Below, in pieces: positions 16,327-26,140 of a DNA stretch of 64,000 nucleotides (the first letter of the stretch is position 1; every line of letters starts with the position of its first letter). The notes beneath the pieces are model-generated. The model was not told the origin of the DNA. It worked only from the letters and a program-made list of their open reading frames with translations, and did no database searches. The position numbers and the translations under genes were made by a program. Location: NCBI RefSeq assembly GCF_001509555.1, contig NZ_LMAS01000007.1:56969-120968 (forward strand), in the 5' to 3' direction. The stretch comes from Bacillus sp. FJAT-29937. GTDB lineage: Bacteria; Bacillota; Bacilli; Bacillales; Cytobacillaceae.

Positions 16327-16908
16327 TTAATGTTGATTTTTCCGCTCGCTCCACTTTCCTTTATGTAATAAATCTTTAGGGATGCTAGGTAGACACAATT
16401 CAACTTTAGTGCATGTTTCTCCAAAATAATTTACTTTGACGTTTGGTTTCATTATAGTTTCATCATTAACTGTATCAACTTTTTCAACTATAACACGCTC
16501 TCCGTTCTCCATTATAAAATCAACATCTGCAATAATTTTCTTAGGACCAGCCAGAAATAGAGATATTTCCTTTATATTTTCAAAAGGTGCAATCCACGTT
16601 CTTTGTCTACCTTTAACTCGTGGATCATAAGATAAGGTGGCGATGTTTAACTCTCTTAAAACAGAAGTCATATAATTAAAAATAGCTGTAGATAAAGATT
16701 TAATTAGAACATTCGGAATACTTAATTCAGATACTTCTTTTTCAATATCAATAAGATCGCAATTAACGAACATAACAAATGACTTCTTAAGTGAAGGTAA
16801 ACTGATAATCACCTCATTATCTTCGCTATCTATGTATGAAATCAGAAGTTTTATCGGTTTTAGATCATCGATGTATAAATCAAAATGATAACTTTTTGTT
16901 TTTTTCAC
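16327..16908 (-). CDS. Hypothetical protein, 193 aa
   Basis: GTG start with GGGAG 9 nt upstream. Beta-rich first 50 residues and a later conserved-looking VKGRQRTWIAPFE. No membrane segment or known motif. Lies 26 nt upstream of the 312-aa gene and downstream of a 50-aa gene; the three are likely one transcript of unknown function. Confidence 0.5.
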   Translation of the reverse strand: MKKTKSYHFDLYIDDLKPIKLLISYIDSEDNEVIISLPSLKKSFVMFVNCDLIDIEKEVSELSIPNVLIKSLSTAIFNYMTSVLRELNIATLSYDPRVKGRQRTWIAPFENIKEISLFLAGPKKIIADVDFIMENGERVIVEKVDTVNDETIMKPNVKVNYFGETCTKVELCLPSIPKDLLHKGKWSERKNQH

Positions 16909-16959
16909 TTCTTATCTTCTCCCTATATTCTACTAAAGTTAAATGCAGATTTTCATTTA

Positions 16960-17112
16960 TTATTCTAAATTCATGATGTTAAAATTGTGATTGTTACCGT
17001 TACTATCCTTTACTTTCTTTTCTTCGGTTCGGAGTCGGAAAATAATAAAATCATTACTTGAAGCTGCTATATCATTATCATCTACTTGATACCAATCTAA
17101 AGTTAATTCCAT
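16960..17112 (-). CDS. Small acidic protein, 50 aa
   Basis: ATG preceded by AAGGGAGTGA. Reads MELTLDWYQVDDNDI and ends MNLE. No family. It is placed as the possible first gene of the 15.3-17.1 kb operon. Confidence 0.45.
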   Translation of the reverse strand: MELTLDWYQVDDNDIAASSNDFIIFRLRTEEKKVKDSNGNNHNFNIMNLE

Positions 17113-17221
17113 GAATGAATCACTCCCTTTTAATAGAGAAATATTATGGAATAAACATAAACGATTTTTTAATAATAAATGATTTATTAATATTTTTCAT
17201 TAGGTATATGAAGATTCCTTG

Positions 17222-18139
17222 TTACAAATTATTTGAGAAATAAAACTTGTTATTTGTAAATATGTATTCTTCAATTTGCCCCTGGCTGCCAATTGGCACC
17301 ATGATGACATTATCGTTAAGATTTAGTGTACTTTGGAAATACTCAGTTAAAAGTAATTTCATTGGATTTACTTCCTCTACATTCTTAACGGTTGAATAAC
17401 CATATACCCAAAACTTACCCTGTGAATATCCATCACCAACTGCAATTATTACTTCTTCATTCCCATCATTATCAAAGTCATAAGTGGCAGCCTGAATGGT
17501 GTGATCTTGTGGGATTTCTCCAAGATCATCGAATACATCATAATCGTTATCTTCCAAATATAAACTTACAGGGTTATTGTCCAGGATAATTCTAAATTTA
17601 AACCCATTTGGCTTGTCTCTGCCGTACATTAAGGTCCCGCTTCGGTCATTAAACTTTACCTTTTGTTCTGTTTGTTCTAACAGCTTCTCTGGCCCCCAGT
17701 AAGATAAGCTCGGACTTCTTTTATCGTTAACTAAAATAAAAGGCATTTTATTAAAATCAGTATTATCTATTTCTACTTCACTTTCCTCTTCAGTTGTTAT
17801 AGGAGCTGTAGCTGGCTGAATCTTTTGTTCTGGAAGCGGGACATCCTTTGATGTTTGTATATTAGACGATATAGGGATGAATGATTTAAAAATACCAAGT
17901 GTTGTGACTTGATTATTCATGATGGAAGTTTTATAAATGGAAAAAAGTATATAATCGCGAGGGTTGGTGGTAGTTTCAAGTACCTTTTCACCAAACCAAT
18001 CAACACCGATATTTATCCATTCACTATTGCTTTTCTCTTTGATCTTGTCCTTAGCCCAGGTATAATACTCTTCCTCAGAAGGATTAGTTAGTATCAAAAT
18101 AATTAATATAAGAAAAATTGCTATGAGCCATTTTTTCAT
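17222..18139 (-). CDS. Secreted DUF4359-like protein with FG-GAP-type repeat
   Basis: N-terminal hydrophobic helix (residues 4-19) followed by NPSEEEYYTWAK, which matches my recollection of DUF4359, a family of secreted Bacillus proteins. The second half contains DFDNDGNEEVIIAVGDG, an integrin-like FG-GAP/VCBS calcium loop. GGGGAG precedes the ATG. Probably anchored to the membrane outer face; the function is unknown. Confidence 0.6.
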   Translation of the reverse strand: MKKWLIAIFLILIILILTNPSEEEYYTWAKDKIKEKSNSEWINIGVDWFGEKVLETTTNPRDYILFSIYKTSIMNNQVTTLGIFKSFIPISSNIQTSKDVPLPEQKIQPATAPITTEEESEVEIDNTDFNKMPFILVNDKRSPSLSYWGPEKLLEQTEQKVKFNDRSGTLMYGRDKPNGFKFRIILDNNPVSLYLEDNDYDVFDDLGEIPQDHTIQAATYDFDNDGNEEVIIAVGDGYSQGKFWVYGYSTVKNVEEVNPMKLLLTEYFQSTLNLNDNVIMVPIGSQGQIEEYIFTNNKFYFSNNL

Positions 18140-18288
18140 TTTGAGAATCTCCCCATCAACTATAATAGACTGGCTGTTTAATACTTAGACTTTTTAGCTC
18201 GTAAATTACTAATGATTGTTTTTACAGCCAAGTTATTTGTATTTGCTATATTATAGATTCGTTCACATATAATAAAATCCTTTATAGT

Positions 18289-18333
18289 AAAAGGACCTAT
18301 TCAAACTTCATGTGCTGTTGAATAAGTCCTTTT
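18289..18333. terminator. Bidirectional terminator
   Basis: AAAAGGACcTATTCAA pairs with TTGAATAaGTCCTTTT around a 13-nt loop, with A/T runs at both ends. Confidence 0.8.
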
Positions 18334-18343
18334 ATTAGTTTAA

Positions 18344-18916
18344 CTATTTGGTTTCATATTTTTGAATGAAACTTTGTATTTTCTTATAGATAAATTTATC
18401 TTTAAATATTCTTATTAAAAAGAATTGAATTGCGGGAACTATCGCTGCTTGAATGAAATTAGCGAGATAATATAGACCTAAAAAGATGAAGCCATGCCCC
18501 ACTCCATCACTATTCATTCGGTCAAGATGGCTTTCTCCATATTTGTGTATAGACTCCAATTCAAACAATACCGCACAAACAAAATAACCAAAGACGATAG
18601 ATAATAACATAAGTGTTCTACTCAGTTTTTTAGTTTTGTCACTTTCCGAATAACATGCTTTATAATATCTTAGATTATGAATTCCTAAAGTTAAAACTAT
18701 TAATATAATAATGTTGGGAATCAAGAACATTTCCCACAGCCAATCAAACCAATCATTCATATATGATAACACTAACGCAGGTATAGCTGGTAGGAACAAG
18801 ACAGCCATAATAAATGTTATGCCGTTCCCTCCTCCGCCACCACCACCAAATGCACGCTCTTCTGCATCCCTCTCTCCTATTACATAGCCAGCTGCAAAAT
18901 CATCTTTATTATTCAT
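18344..18916 (-). CDS. Multi-pass membrane protein with Gly-rich N-terminus
   Basis: After a soluble start (DFAAGYVIGERDAEERAF) comes a run of seven Gly, then about four membrane segments (residues 32-50, 62-85, 98-118, 145-170). GGAGGG precedes the ATG. No family recognised. Confidence 0.55.
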   Translation of the reverse strand: MNNKDDFAAGYVIGERDAEERAFGGGGGGGNGITFIMAVLFLPAIPALVLSYMNDWFDWLWEMFLIPNIIILIVLTLGIHNLRYYKACYSESDKTKKLSRTLMLLSIVFGYFVCAVLFELESIHKYGESHLDRMNSDGVGHGFIFLGLYYLANFIQAAIVPAIQFFLIRIFKDKFIYKKIQSFIQKYETK

Positions 18917-19050
18917 TTAACGCATCCCTCCTTCTATTTATCTATAAACTTGAATTTTCTTTATATATATCGGTTCATAATAATAATTAATTAAAATTAC
19001 CTAAATGTTTCATTAAAAATAGCCCTGTTTTACATGAGTAAATTTTTTTA

Positions 19051-19326
19051 TCATAGAGTTTTATTATTGGGCTGCACTCCTAATAACCGCCCTTTTTTAC
19101 TATTTTTCCAAAGATACAAACCAAAGAAAATACCTATTGGAAAAAGAAATATAGTTAAAGCAATCGCACCAAGAATCCAAGCACCGATAATAAGTAAGGT
19201 CGTTTCATATTCAAAAGTCAAATCGGCCAATATTACTCTTATTAATTGAATAAGATTTGCCTGGATAAACGAAAAAAGCAATGCTGTTTTTAAAACATAT
19301 ATCCATTTAGTTTTATTTGTTTGCAA
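19051..19326 (-). CDS. Small membrane protein, 91 aa
   Basis: The TTG at 19326 is preferred because AAGGAGT lies 5-6 nt upstream; earlier ATGs have no such site. Two to three hydrophobic segments (VLKTALLFSFIQA; TTLLIIGAWILGAIALTIFLF) and a short basic tail. Unknown function. Confidence 0.5.
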   Translation of the reverse strand: MQTNKTKWIYVLKTALLFSFIQANLIQLIRVILADLTFEYETTLLIIGAWILGAIALTIFLFPIGIFFGLYLWKNSKKGRLLGVQPNNKTL

Positions 19327-19556
19327 ACCAGCCACTCCTTTAATCATGGTCATAATTTATTCTATATATTTCAAAATAATCCTTCTTCAAAAGCGTATTC
19401 ATTCGGTTGATCTACTTCTGATGTCTATTTAAACATCTTGATGACTTCCATCATCATCTTTGCTGCGATTCTATGGCCATAAAACTGATTAACCGTTCCT
19501 TGTAAAATAAAGATCCGTCTTTGGATGGTAAATTTAATAATCCTACTTTTAATGCC

Positions 19557-19604
19557 AAAAAAGGATAACGTTCATAATTTTCATATGAAGGTTATCCTTT
19601 AATT
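19557..19604. terminator. Terminator-like hairpin downstream of the chemoreceptor gene
   Basis: AAAGGATAACgTTCAT pairs with ATGAAgGTTATCCTTT. It lies beyond the end of the methyl-accepting protein gene and reads equally on both strands. Confidence 0.7.
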
Positions 19605-19696
19605 TCTCATTCATTTGTGGTGGCCTTCTCAGAATTAAGGTTCGGATCAAGACTGTAGCCGAATCCCTACTTTAGGTTGTACATCTTTAATTTTTC

Positions 19697-21706
19697 CTAG
19701 TTGGAGTTATTACTCAATTTAAACCTATCAACAACCTCTTTAAGTTCATTACTCAACTCAGTCAGTTGTTCAGCCGACTCTGCAACAGTCTGAATCGCTA
19801 CGAGTTGCTCATCTGTTGAGGCGCTAACTTCTTCACAGGAAGCTGCAGATTGTTGTGACATGGCGGCCATAGAATATATTCCTTTAAGCACATCTGTTTT
19901 ACTTTGTTCGATATGGTTCATTTCATTATGAACAAATTGAATCGATGTTCTAAGTTTATCAACGATTTCGGAAATCGAACGAAAACTTGTCTCGGTTGTT
20001 TTCACAACATCTGCTTGCTGGAAGAAAGTTTCCTTGGTCTTATTCATTGACTGTACAGCTAAAATAGCCCCGTTTTGTATAGCTTCTATGGTATTCTTCA
20101 CTTCATCTGTCGCAACAACAGATTGTTCAGCTAATTTTCTAACCTCTTCTGCAACTACCGCAAATCCCTTGCCGTGTTCTCCTGCACGTGCCGCCTCTAT
20201 ACTCGCATTTAAGGCTAGAAGATTCGTTTGAGAGCTGATTTCAGTAATTGTGGTAATTACCAACTCAATCTGCTTAATCTTCCCTTCTAGATCATGGATG
20301 ACTTCCTCCATAGAATCTAGATATTCACGGGATACCGTAAATGACTCTCTTAAATGGTTAACCTGCTGCACTCCGCTCTGATTCAGTTCCTCTGCCTTAT
20401 CTGCTAAATCCGTCATTCCTGAAGCATGTGTACTAATATCCGCTATTTGCTGGCTTAACTGTTCGGATAATTGATTGGCGGACTCGGCTTCTTGTGCTGA
20501 ATTTGTAGCGCCTTTTGCAACTTCGTTAATGGCAGCCGCAATTTCTTCACTGGATGCATTCGCTTCTTCCGATACGGCACTTAAACTTTCAGCCGAAACT
20601 TTAACATCATTGACAGATGAATTAACCGTGTGAATGACTGAATGGAGATTTTCGACCATTTGATTAAAATGCTTGCTTAATTCACCAATTTCATCCTTTG
20701 TATTCACAGCTGTAACAACTGTTAAATCACCATTAGCCATTTGAATAACTGCTTCCTTTAAAGAAGTAATCGGTTTTGCAATCCTTGTTGCTGCAAAATA
20801 AGTAATCGCGATAGCCAAAATTAAGGCTATTAAAGATATGATAATAATATTAATTCTTATTTCTTTTGCTCCCACTAATAAATCATCATATGTAAAAGCA
20901 GTTCCAATTTTCCATGAAGTGCTTGGCATGGTTTGGTGAACAAGAATCTTCTCTTCACCTTCATGTACATAATACGAGATCCCCTGGTTATCATCATAAA
21001 TCTTTTTTATATAAGGAAGGTTCATTAAATTCTCACTACGCAAGGTAGGATGAACGATAGCTGTTCCTCCCTGAGAAAAAACAAAAGCGTACCCACTATA
21101 ACCGATCTTAGCCTGCTCCACTAATTTCGTCATATTTTCTAATTGAATGTCTAAACCAATGACACCAACAACTTTATCTCCTTGTCGAATGGCATAAGAG
21201 GCTGTTACAACGTATTGGTTCGTGGCTGCATCTATGTAGGGTTCACTCCATTCAATTTCCCCAGGGTTACTGTCTGCTTGTTTATACCAATCTCTTGATG
21301 TAGGGTCAAAATCAGCTCCTAAATCAACAGCTGGCACAATCTTTAAATCTTTTTGGGCACTTGCTACATAGATAGATGCAACATCCTTGTACTTATCTAA
21401 ATAATTGTTTAAGGCCCGTTCAAGCCGAACTGTAGCATCATTTCCATCTTCCCCCAAATTCCTCTCTTGAAGATAGTCAGCAGTTTCAACAGAATCAGCC
21501 ATATATCTCATACTTGATTCATATTGATTCATCGCCATTTGTAGAGAATTAGTAATCTCAGCAACGATGCTTTCTGATTGGTCGATTACACTCTCCTCGA
21601 TTTGACTCTTTGTCTTATGGTCAACAAAAAGACCAATTACCGCTACTGTAAAAACTAATAGAGTAGTAAATAATAAGATTAATTTTCCCTTAATGGACTT
21701 AAACAT
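19697..21706 (-). CDS. Methyl-accepting chemotaxis protein with dCache sensor
   Basis: ATG at 21706 follows GGGAG; an in-frame extension of 38 residues upstream has no ribosome binding site. Order: membrane segment (about 8-27), extracellular dCache_1 domain (about 40-275; [12 protein letters not shown] and [12 protein letters not shown] are typical), second membrane segment (about 285-305), HAMP (to about 360) and the signalling domain, whose hairpin tip [22 protein letters not shown] (shown only as landmark) is near residue 520. It senses an unknown small ligand and signals to CheA in the host. No other chemotaxis gene is in the window. Confidence 0.93.
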   Translation of the reverse strand: MFKSIKGKLILLFTTLLVFTVAVIGLFVDHKTKSQIEESVIDQSESIVAEITNSLQMAMNQYESSMRYMADSVETADYLQERNLGEDGNDATVRLERALNNYLDKYKDVASIYVASAQKDLKIVPAVDLGADFDPTSRDWYKQADSNPGEIEWSEPYIDAATNQYVVTASYAIRQGDKVVGVIGLDIQLENMTKLVEQAKIGYSGYAFVFSQGGTAIVHPTLRSENLMNLPYIKKIYDDNQGISYYVHEGEEKILVHQTMPSTSWKIGTAFTYDDLLVGAKEIRINIIIISLIALILAIAITYFAATRIAKPITSLKEAVIQMANGDLTVVTAVNTKDEIGELSKHFNQMVENLHSVIHTVNSSVNDVKVSAESLSAVSEEANASSEEIAAAINEVAKGATNSAQEAESANQLSEQLSQQIADISTHASGMTDLADKAEELNQSGVQQVNHLRESFTVSREYLDSMEEVIHDLEGKIKQIELVITTITEISSQTNLLALNASIEAARAGEHGKGFAVVAEEVRKLAEQSVVATDEVKNTIEAIQNGAILAVQSMNKTKETFFQQADVVKTTETSFRSISEIVDKLRTSIQFVHNEMNHIEQSKTDVLKGIYSMAAMSQQSAASCEEVSASTDEQLVAIQTVAESAEQLTELSNELKEVVDRFKLSNNSN

Positions 21707-21860
21707 GATTACTGTCTCCCTTGATTGTATTCCATTATAATTTAGCATAAAAAAAATGAATATTAGTGCGATAGTTAACACTTTTAAATTGAAGTCATAA
21801 ATAAAAATGATAACCTTCATAAAGTAATATGAGAGGGTTATCTCTTGGTATACTTCGAAG

Positions 21861-23108
21861 CTAATTTGAATGTACTAAGTTCTTTATTCTTTTTGCTTCA
21901 TTTAAAACTTTGTCAACATACCATTGGGCATGATTGTAATGCCAAATAGCCTTTGCTGGGTCTTCGGAATAGCCATGTTTTGATAGATACCAAGCGGCAC
22001 TACCTAGACTGTCTTGAAGATCGAAAGGATCCGCTTTTCCATCACCATTCATATCTTTGCCAAATCCGTTACCAGCTGCTATGACATCTAAATCGGTAAT
22101 ATCGATGTTTGCTGGAACCTGTCCGCTCACATTGTCGTATTTGTATCCTATCCAACTGAGCGGAAGAAACTGCATGTGGCCAAGAGCCCCTTTTGAGGAG
22201 ACCATGGTTGGATGTCTACTAAAATTCGTTTCTACCGAATGTACCGCTCCAATTACAAACCAATCTACTCCAAATTTATTACCGGCCTCAATATAATAAG
22301 GTAGATATTCATAAGGAAAATCATTAGATGTAGATGAATTGGAATTGTAGTTAAAAGAGTTTAATTGGCTTGTGATTGCATTTTGACGCTCATTAAGGTC
22401 ATTCTGGTGCTGTAAGTATTCTTCTTGTTCTGAAAGCGATTTAGCAATGTTTACTTTGATTTGTTCTAACAGGTTTGTTTTTTCAGTCTTTTGTTCTGTA
22501 ATAATCTTGATTTGTTGCTGATATTCTCCCTCCAGGATTCTAAGTTCCGCTTGCTTTTGGTTTAATAAATCTTTCTGCAGCTCTACTTCCCTTTGGTCCT
22601 CTTTGAATTCATTTATGATTGACTGGTCTAATTCAATTATTTTAGTGACCGCCATTCCTCGTTCAATAAAGTTAGTGAAACTTTCACTTTCCAGTAGAAA
22701 TGTAAAGTACCGAAGGACACCTTCATTTTCTTGAAGAATTTTTAATCTCTCATGAACCAAGCGCTTTCGCTTTTCAATTTTTTCGTTATACGAATTGAAG
22801 TCTACCCTGTATCGTTCAATGTCTTTAGTAAGATTCCATATCTGATCTTTTAAGACTGATTGTTGAATTTCTCTATCCTCAATAGAAGTATCCAAATCTC
22901 TAATCTTTTTTTCTAATTCAGTTTCATTTTGCTTCAATTCGTTAAGTTCTATATTTAACCGTTCTATTTTTGATGTTAGAGCTTTTTGATTTTCAGCAAT
23001 ATCTCCCTTTTCTTTTAAAATGGAGTGTATTGTTTCTGCAGCTAAGGTATTGCTACCAAAAATAAAATTAAGGACAATGGCTACAATTAGAAAATATATT
23101 TTTTTCAC
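21861..23108 (-). CDS. Secreted coiled-coil protein with MltB-like lytic transglycosylase domain
   Basis: Signal peptide (residues 1-24, cut near LAAET), then a long coiled coil (about 28-235) of the CwlO/PcsB kind, and a C-terminal SLT_2/MltB-like domain: [19 protein letters not shown] carries the catalytic Glu, followed by [14 protein letters not shown], an Asp-rich [16 protein letters not shown] and [10 protein letters not shown]. It would cleave peptidoglycan under coiled-coil control, as expected for wall remodelling or passage of a transfer apparatus. GTG start after GAGGAT. A small gene lies 33 nt upstream in the same direction. Confidence 0.85.
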   Translation of the reverse strand: MKKIYFLIVAIVLNFIFGSNTLAAETIHSILKEKGDIAENQKALTSKIERLNIELNELKQNETELEKKIRDLDTSIEDREIQQSVLKDQIWNLTKDIERYRVDFNSYNEKIEKRKRLVHERLKILQENEGVLRYFTFLLESESFTNFIERGMAVTKIIELDQSIINEFKEDQREVELQKDLLNQKQAELRILEGEYQQQIKIITEQKTEKTNLLEQIKVNIAKSLSEQEEYLQHQNDLNERQNAITSQLNSFNYNSNSSTSNDFPYEYLPYYIEAGNKFGVDWFVIGAVHSVETNFSRHPTMVSSKGALGHMQFLPLSWIGYKYDNVSGQVPANIDITDLDVIAAGNGFGKDMNGDGKADPFDLQDSLGSAAWYLSKHGYSEDPAKAIWHYNHAQWYVDKVLNEAKRIKNLVHSN

Positions 23109-23141
23109 AATAAAATCCTCATTAATTTAGAAATCCTTAAA

Positions 23142-23309
23142 TTAATCTTCAAGCGGATTTAAATCTGTAATTCTTTTAGGTGAATATAAGGGATTCTTCT
23201 TTTTGACATTTGTGTTAAGTTTTATTGATTGTGCATACTCTTCACGGATTATCTTCTTCTGAAATGCTAGTTGAGCCTGGTCATCTTTCCTTATATGTTT
23301 ATTTTTCAA
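23142..23309 (-). CDS. Small basic protein, 55 aa
   Basis: TTG start with AGGAGG 7 nt upstream, starting only 22 nt after the T-run of the terminator that follows the peptide-pheromone gene. Basic and Lys-rich (FQKKIIREEYAQ; KKKNPLYSPKR), no family. Possibly the first gene of the transglycosylase transcript. Confidence 0.55.
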   Translation of the reverse strand: MKNKHIRKDDQAQLAFQKKIIREEYAQSIKLNTNVKKKNPLYSPKRITDLNPLED

Positions 23310-23330
23310 ACAAACTACCTCCTCTGATTA

Positions 23331-23380
23331 TAAAAAAAAAGCACCGCTAAACCCTTAAGGATCTAGCGGTGCTTCCGCTT
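23331..23380 (-). terminator. Terminator with overlapping AAGCA-loop hairpin
   Basis: On the minus strand AAGCACCGCTA pairs with TAGCGGTGCTT and is followed by nine T. The upstream AGCGG can instead pair with CCGCT, giving a small hairpin with loop AAGCA that would block the terminator stem. It ends the pheromone transcript and precedes the next start codon by about 20 nt. Confidence 0.75.
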
Positions 23381-23395
23381 AAACATACTAACTTA

Positions 23396-23584
23396 TTAAT
23401 GATGTGTTGGGATTTCATAAGTTGTGATTAATTTAGCACTATGATGAGTAGGAATTCCTGCGAGTTCAGTTACAGGTTTAACCTCATGGTGGGTAGGGAT
23501 TCCTGCATGGTCCTGGTTAACAGAAGGAGAACTTACTCCTAAGATAGTTAGAGCTAGCGCTCCAGCGAAAAGAATTTTTTTCAA
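23396..23584 (-). CDS. Multi-copy peptide-pheromone precursor (GIPTHH repeats)
   Basis: 62 aa, TTG start after GGAGGTG. A Sec signal (MKKILFAGALALTILGVSS) is followed by a short tail holding AGIPTHH, AGIPTHH and, at the very C-terminus, YEIPTHH, separated by spacers of 8-9 residues. Export then release of short repeated peptides is the layout of Phr/PapR/NprX-type signalling precursors. It begins 43 nt after the stop of an HTH-TPR receptor gene and ends at a strong terminator, so both are probably one operon. The mature peptide likely contains IPTHH. Confidence 0.78.
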   Translation of the reverse strand: MKKILFAGALALTILGVSSPSVNQDHAGIPTHHEVKPVTELAGIPTHHSAKLITTYEIPTHH

Positions 23585-23627
23585 TTTGATAACACCTCCA
23601 TATAATAAGCCTTTAATATTGATATTA

Positions 23628-24506
23628 TCATTTGTTGAGAAGTTTTTCCAACTCTTGTTCTATGTACTTTACTAGATAATCATTTTTTTGGGTTTTTAGA
23701 AAATTAATAGATGTATTAATATAATTTGTTCCAAGTTCCTTCTCACCTAACTCAATATAATTCTCTCCAGTTTGGTAATGAAATTCAGAAAAAAGATAAA
23801 GAGTTTCATATTGAATGCATAGTTCAATTCCCTTTTTACTGTATTTAAGTGATTCTTCAAATTCTTTTATATGCGTTAATGCTTGGGATAAAGCAAACAT
23901 CACACGTAATTTTGATCTAGGATCGATGATATTTGGTAATCTATCTAAATTAGCTAAAGATTCTATAAGAATGGTAATAGCATGTCTGTAATCTTTTACT
24001 TCGATATGAAGAATAGCAATACTTGTTAGTATCTCAATTTCTCTTTCAGCGAGATTTTTCCTAGAAGGGTTTGTTAAATGTATAGCGGAATATAGAATTT
24101 CTTTCGCTCTATCAAATTCTTTGTCTACATGATAAGTGCATATGCCTTCATGCCAAAGAAGATATTGTTTAAGAGTGGTCTCTTTAAAAAGGGGGTTATC
24201 TCTCTCCATTTTAATAATATCTTGTATAGCCTTATAATTTCGTTCCCTCTTATACTTGTTGATTAAGTCAAATACAACTGATGTATAATTATGGGGAGTT
24301 TTAGATGTTAAGGCATAAAAATAACTCAAATCTACACTCAGCTTTACAGCAAAATTATGAAGTTGGTCAATCCGTGGATATTCTTTTTCTTTTTCAAATT
24401 TGATAAGTTCATCTTCTGTGCAAATACCTTCCGCTAACTCTTGTTTAGACATTCTTTTGTATTTTCTTAAATCGTGTAAAACTTGCCCATAGCCTAATAC
24501 ACTCAA
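23628..24506 (-). CDS. RRNPP-type transcriptional regulator (HTH + TPR), PlcR-like
   Basis: TTG at 24506 is preferred: GAGGTG lies 6 nt upstream and would overlap an earlier GTG. Residues 5-60 form a Cro/C1-type HTH (GQVLHDLRKYKRMSKQELAEG...LIKFEKEKEYPRIDQLHNFA), and the remaining 230 residues are TPR-like helices (e.g. YRHAITILIESLANLD; EFEESLKYSKKGIELC). Length (292 aa) and order match PlcR-type receptors of intracellular peptide signals. The adjacent precursor with IPTHH repeats is the obvious cognate signal. A 12-bp palindrome in its promoter region suggests autoregulation. Confidence 0.82.
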   Translation of the reverse strand: MSVLGYGQVLHDLRKYKRMSKQELAEGICTEDELIKFEKEKEYPRIDQLHNFAVKLSVDLSYFYALTSKTPHNYTSVVFDLINKYKRERNYKAIQDIIKMERDNPLFKETTLKQYLLWHEGICTYHVDKEFDRAKEILYSAIHLTNPSRKNLAEREIEILTSIAILHIEVKDYRHAITILIESLANLDRLPNIIDPRSKLRVMFALSQALTHIKEFEESLKYSKKGIELCIQYETLYLFSEFHYQTGENYIELGEKELGTNYINTSINFLKTQKNDYLVKYIEQELEKLLNK

Positions 24507-24549
24507 TATTATCACCTCGGTTGATAACTCTATTTTGATTTTAACATAG

Positions 24550-24600
24550 TCTTGTCATTTATAAATGTCATACTTTGTCAATAGATTTAATGTTTTGACG
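24550..24600 (-). promoter_or_regulatory. Promoter and palindromic operator of the RRNPP gene
   Basis: CATTTATAAATG (24556-24567) is a perfect palindrome. On the minus strand it falls between ATGACA and TATGTT, a 17-nt-spaced promoter, with TTGACA just upstream. Likely binding site of the regulator or its repressor; no experimental support. Confidence 0.45.
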
Positions 24601-24767
24601 GAAAATGCTAGTAATCATGTATAAATTTATTAAATTATCTAACTTTTGTAAACGATTTCAGGGCTATGGAGTCCCTCTTGATCAGCTGTGTTATAATTCT
24701 AATCCAAGATTTTCAAAAATTTAACTGTTAATATTTCTGGGATTAACTTATAATATCCTCCTGAAAT

Positions 24768-24793
24768 AAAAAAAGCACACTAGTAGAGTGTGC
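24768..24793 (-). terminator. Intrinsic terminator
   Basis: GGCACACTC / tAGTGTGCT stem followed by seven T on the minus strand, downstream of the three-gene unit starting at 26134. Confidence 0.8.
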
Positions 24794-24811
24794 CTTATAT
24801 TGGATAATATA

Positions 24812-25012
24812 TCAATATTGTATTTTTGTGACAATTTCATTTTCTTTGAATGTGAATACTTGACTATGGTTAAAGTATGAACAAAAGGACTTATATTTAG
24901 TCCCAGCAATTTCATCATCTCTTAATCCTATAAGATGATAATATTTTTGTTTAGTAGGGATATGAGTTACCGTTAATAGTACAAGAACGTCTTCTTTAAT
25001 ATTGGGAATCAT
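24812..25012 (-). CDS. Hypothetical 66-aa protein
   Basis: GAGG precedes the ATG. Beta-rich small protein (LVLLTVTHIPTKQKYYHLIGL). It begins 18 nt after the stop of the upstream paralogue gene and so is the last gene of that operon. No family. Confidence 0.5.
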   Translation of the reverse strand: MIPNIKEDVLVLLTVTHIPTKQKYYHLIGLRDDEIAGTKYKSFCSYFNHSQVFTFKENEIVTKIQY

Positions 25013-25030
25013 TCGGCTTTCCTCAACATT

Positions 25031-25546
25031 TTAGAAAAGTGTTAACTGATCGCCAGGCATATAAGGCTTATTAACGGCAAGATTTTGTATTGGTTTGAAT
25101 GAAAAAGTAATATTGTCCCTAATAAGTAATTCACTGTCCTGAATCGTTATTACTTTCATAAAACTTGAATCTGATGCTTTAGTAAATTCAAAGTCTTTAA
25201 TCATTGTCTCTTTTACTATTTTTAGATTTGTAGGATCCTCTTCTGTGAAAGAAATACTGCCCCTAACTTCAAAGTCATTAAATAAGTTTTCAAGTAAATA
25301 GACTTTATTAAAGAGATGTCTATAAACTTGTATGTATTGTTCAATTGATGTTTTAAGACGACCGTGAAATTTAAGCTCTCCTATTTCCGCTAGTCCTCCT
25401 CTTTCTCCTATAACCATCCAATGAACATACTCCCATCCGTGAGCTAATTTTTCCCACCCATTATCCGTTTCGATTAATGTAATTAAATTTTTTTCTTTTG
25501 TGTTATTACTCAATCTATAAGCTTTACGGTTTTTTTCAATAATCAA
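25031..25546 (-). CDS. Hypothetical protein with C-terminal clamp-binding-like motif
   Basis: TTG at 25546 is preferred because AGGAG lies 8 nt upstream; a GTG directly abuts that site. It is homologous to the preceding gene: W-x-VIG-x-R-x-G, an IEQYIQVYR helix and LFNDFEVRGSI line up. Unlike its paralogue it ends in GDQLTLF, exactly the QLxLF beta-clamp-binding pentapeptide at the extreme C-terminus. This suggests recruitment to the replication clamp (inference). The function is otherwise unknown. Confidence 0.55.
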   Translation of the reverse strand: MIIEKNRKAYRLSNNTKEKNLITLIETDNGWEKLAHGWEYVHWMVIGERGGLAEIGELKFHGRLKTSIEQYIQVYRHLFNKVYLLENLFNDFEVRGSISFTEEDPTNLKIVKETMIKDFEFTKASDSSFMKVITIQDSELLIRDNITFSFKPIQNLAVNKPYMPGDQLTLF

Positions 25547-25558
25547 TTGTTTCACTCC

Positions 25559-26134
25559 TCATATACGGGCCCTTTTGTTTTTTATTCGAAAGTAAATTGA
25601 CACTTCCTCTGTATTCAATTTCAAAGGAAATTCACCCAATAAGAAAAATAAATCCTTTAGTTTGTTTATTTTAGTCTCATAAACTCTTTTATCTTTGTTG
25701 TAATAATTCGTACCTATCATGAAGTACTCAAGAGTTTGAATTATGGTAACTAAGTGCTTATCTAGACATGCACTTTCCAAATTGTCTACTTTTTCAATTA
25801 CTGAATAAATCTCGAAGTCATTCAGTAATTCATTTATATTTCTGGAATTTGCAATTTTGGAGCGGTATAGTTTAATATATTCTTCAATCGTAGTCCAAAT
25901 ACTATCATTCCAACCTTTTGCTCTTTGCAATATTCCACCCTCCACTTGGCCAGAACGTTTCCCTATTACTCTCCATAGATCTTTTTCATTTCCAGCAGCA
26001 GCAAGGTGCCAATCACGAGCTCTAAGATTTGTATTGGATTCGTAAACATTACTATCTCCTTCTTTTATAAATAGGAGCAGCCGTTTATTTGAATCTTTGT
26101 ACACCACCCGGTTATACTCAATCAAAAAAGACAT
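25559..26134 (-). CDS. Hypothetical protein, tandem paralogue of downstream gene
   Basis: Shares WRVIGKRSGQVEGG, IEEYIKLYR and LLNDFEIYSVIEK with the next gene, while the C-terminal 60 residues differ and lack the QLxLF motif. AAGGAGG precedes the ATG. Transcription comes from a leader with an ANGC-loop hairpin and a terminator. No known family. Confidence 0.55.
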   Translation of the reverse strand: MSFLIEYNRVVYKDSNKRLLLFIKEGDSNVYESNTNLRARDWHLAAAGNEKDLWRVIGKRSGQVEGGILQRAKGWNDSIWTTIEEYIKLYRSKIANSRNINELLNDFEIYSVIEKVDNLESACLDKHLVTIIQTLEYFMIGTNYYNKDKRVYETKINKLKDLFFLLGEFPLKLNTEEVSIYFRIKNKRARI

Positions 26135-26140
26135 TTCTAT

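Noticed and set aside
19380..19556. Minus-strand frame ending TVNQFYGHRIAAKMMMEVIKMF
   Set aside because: No start codon or ribosome binding site, and no family recognised; at best a short remnant.
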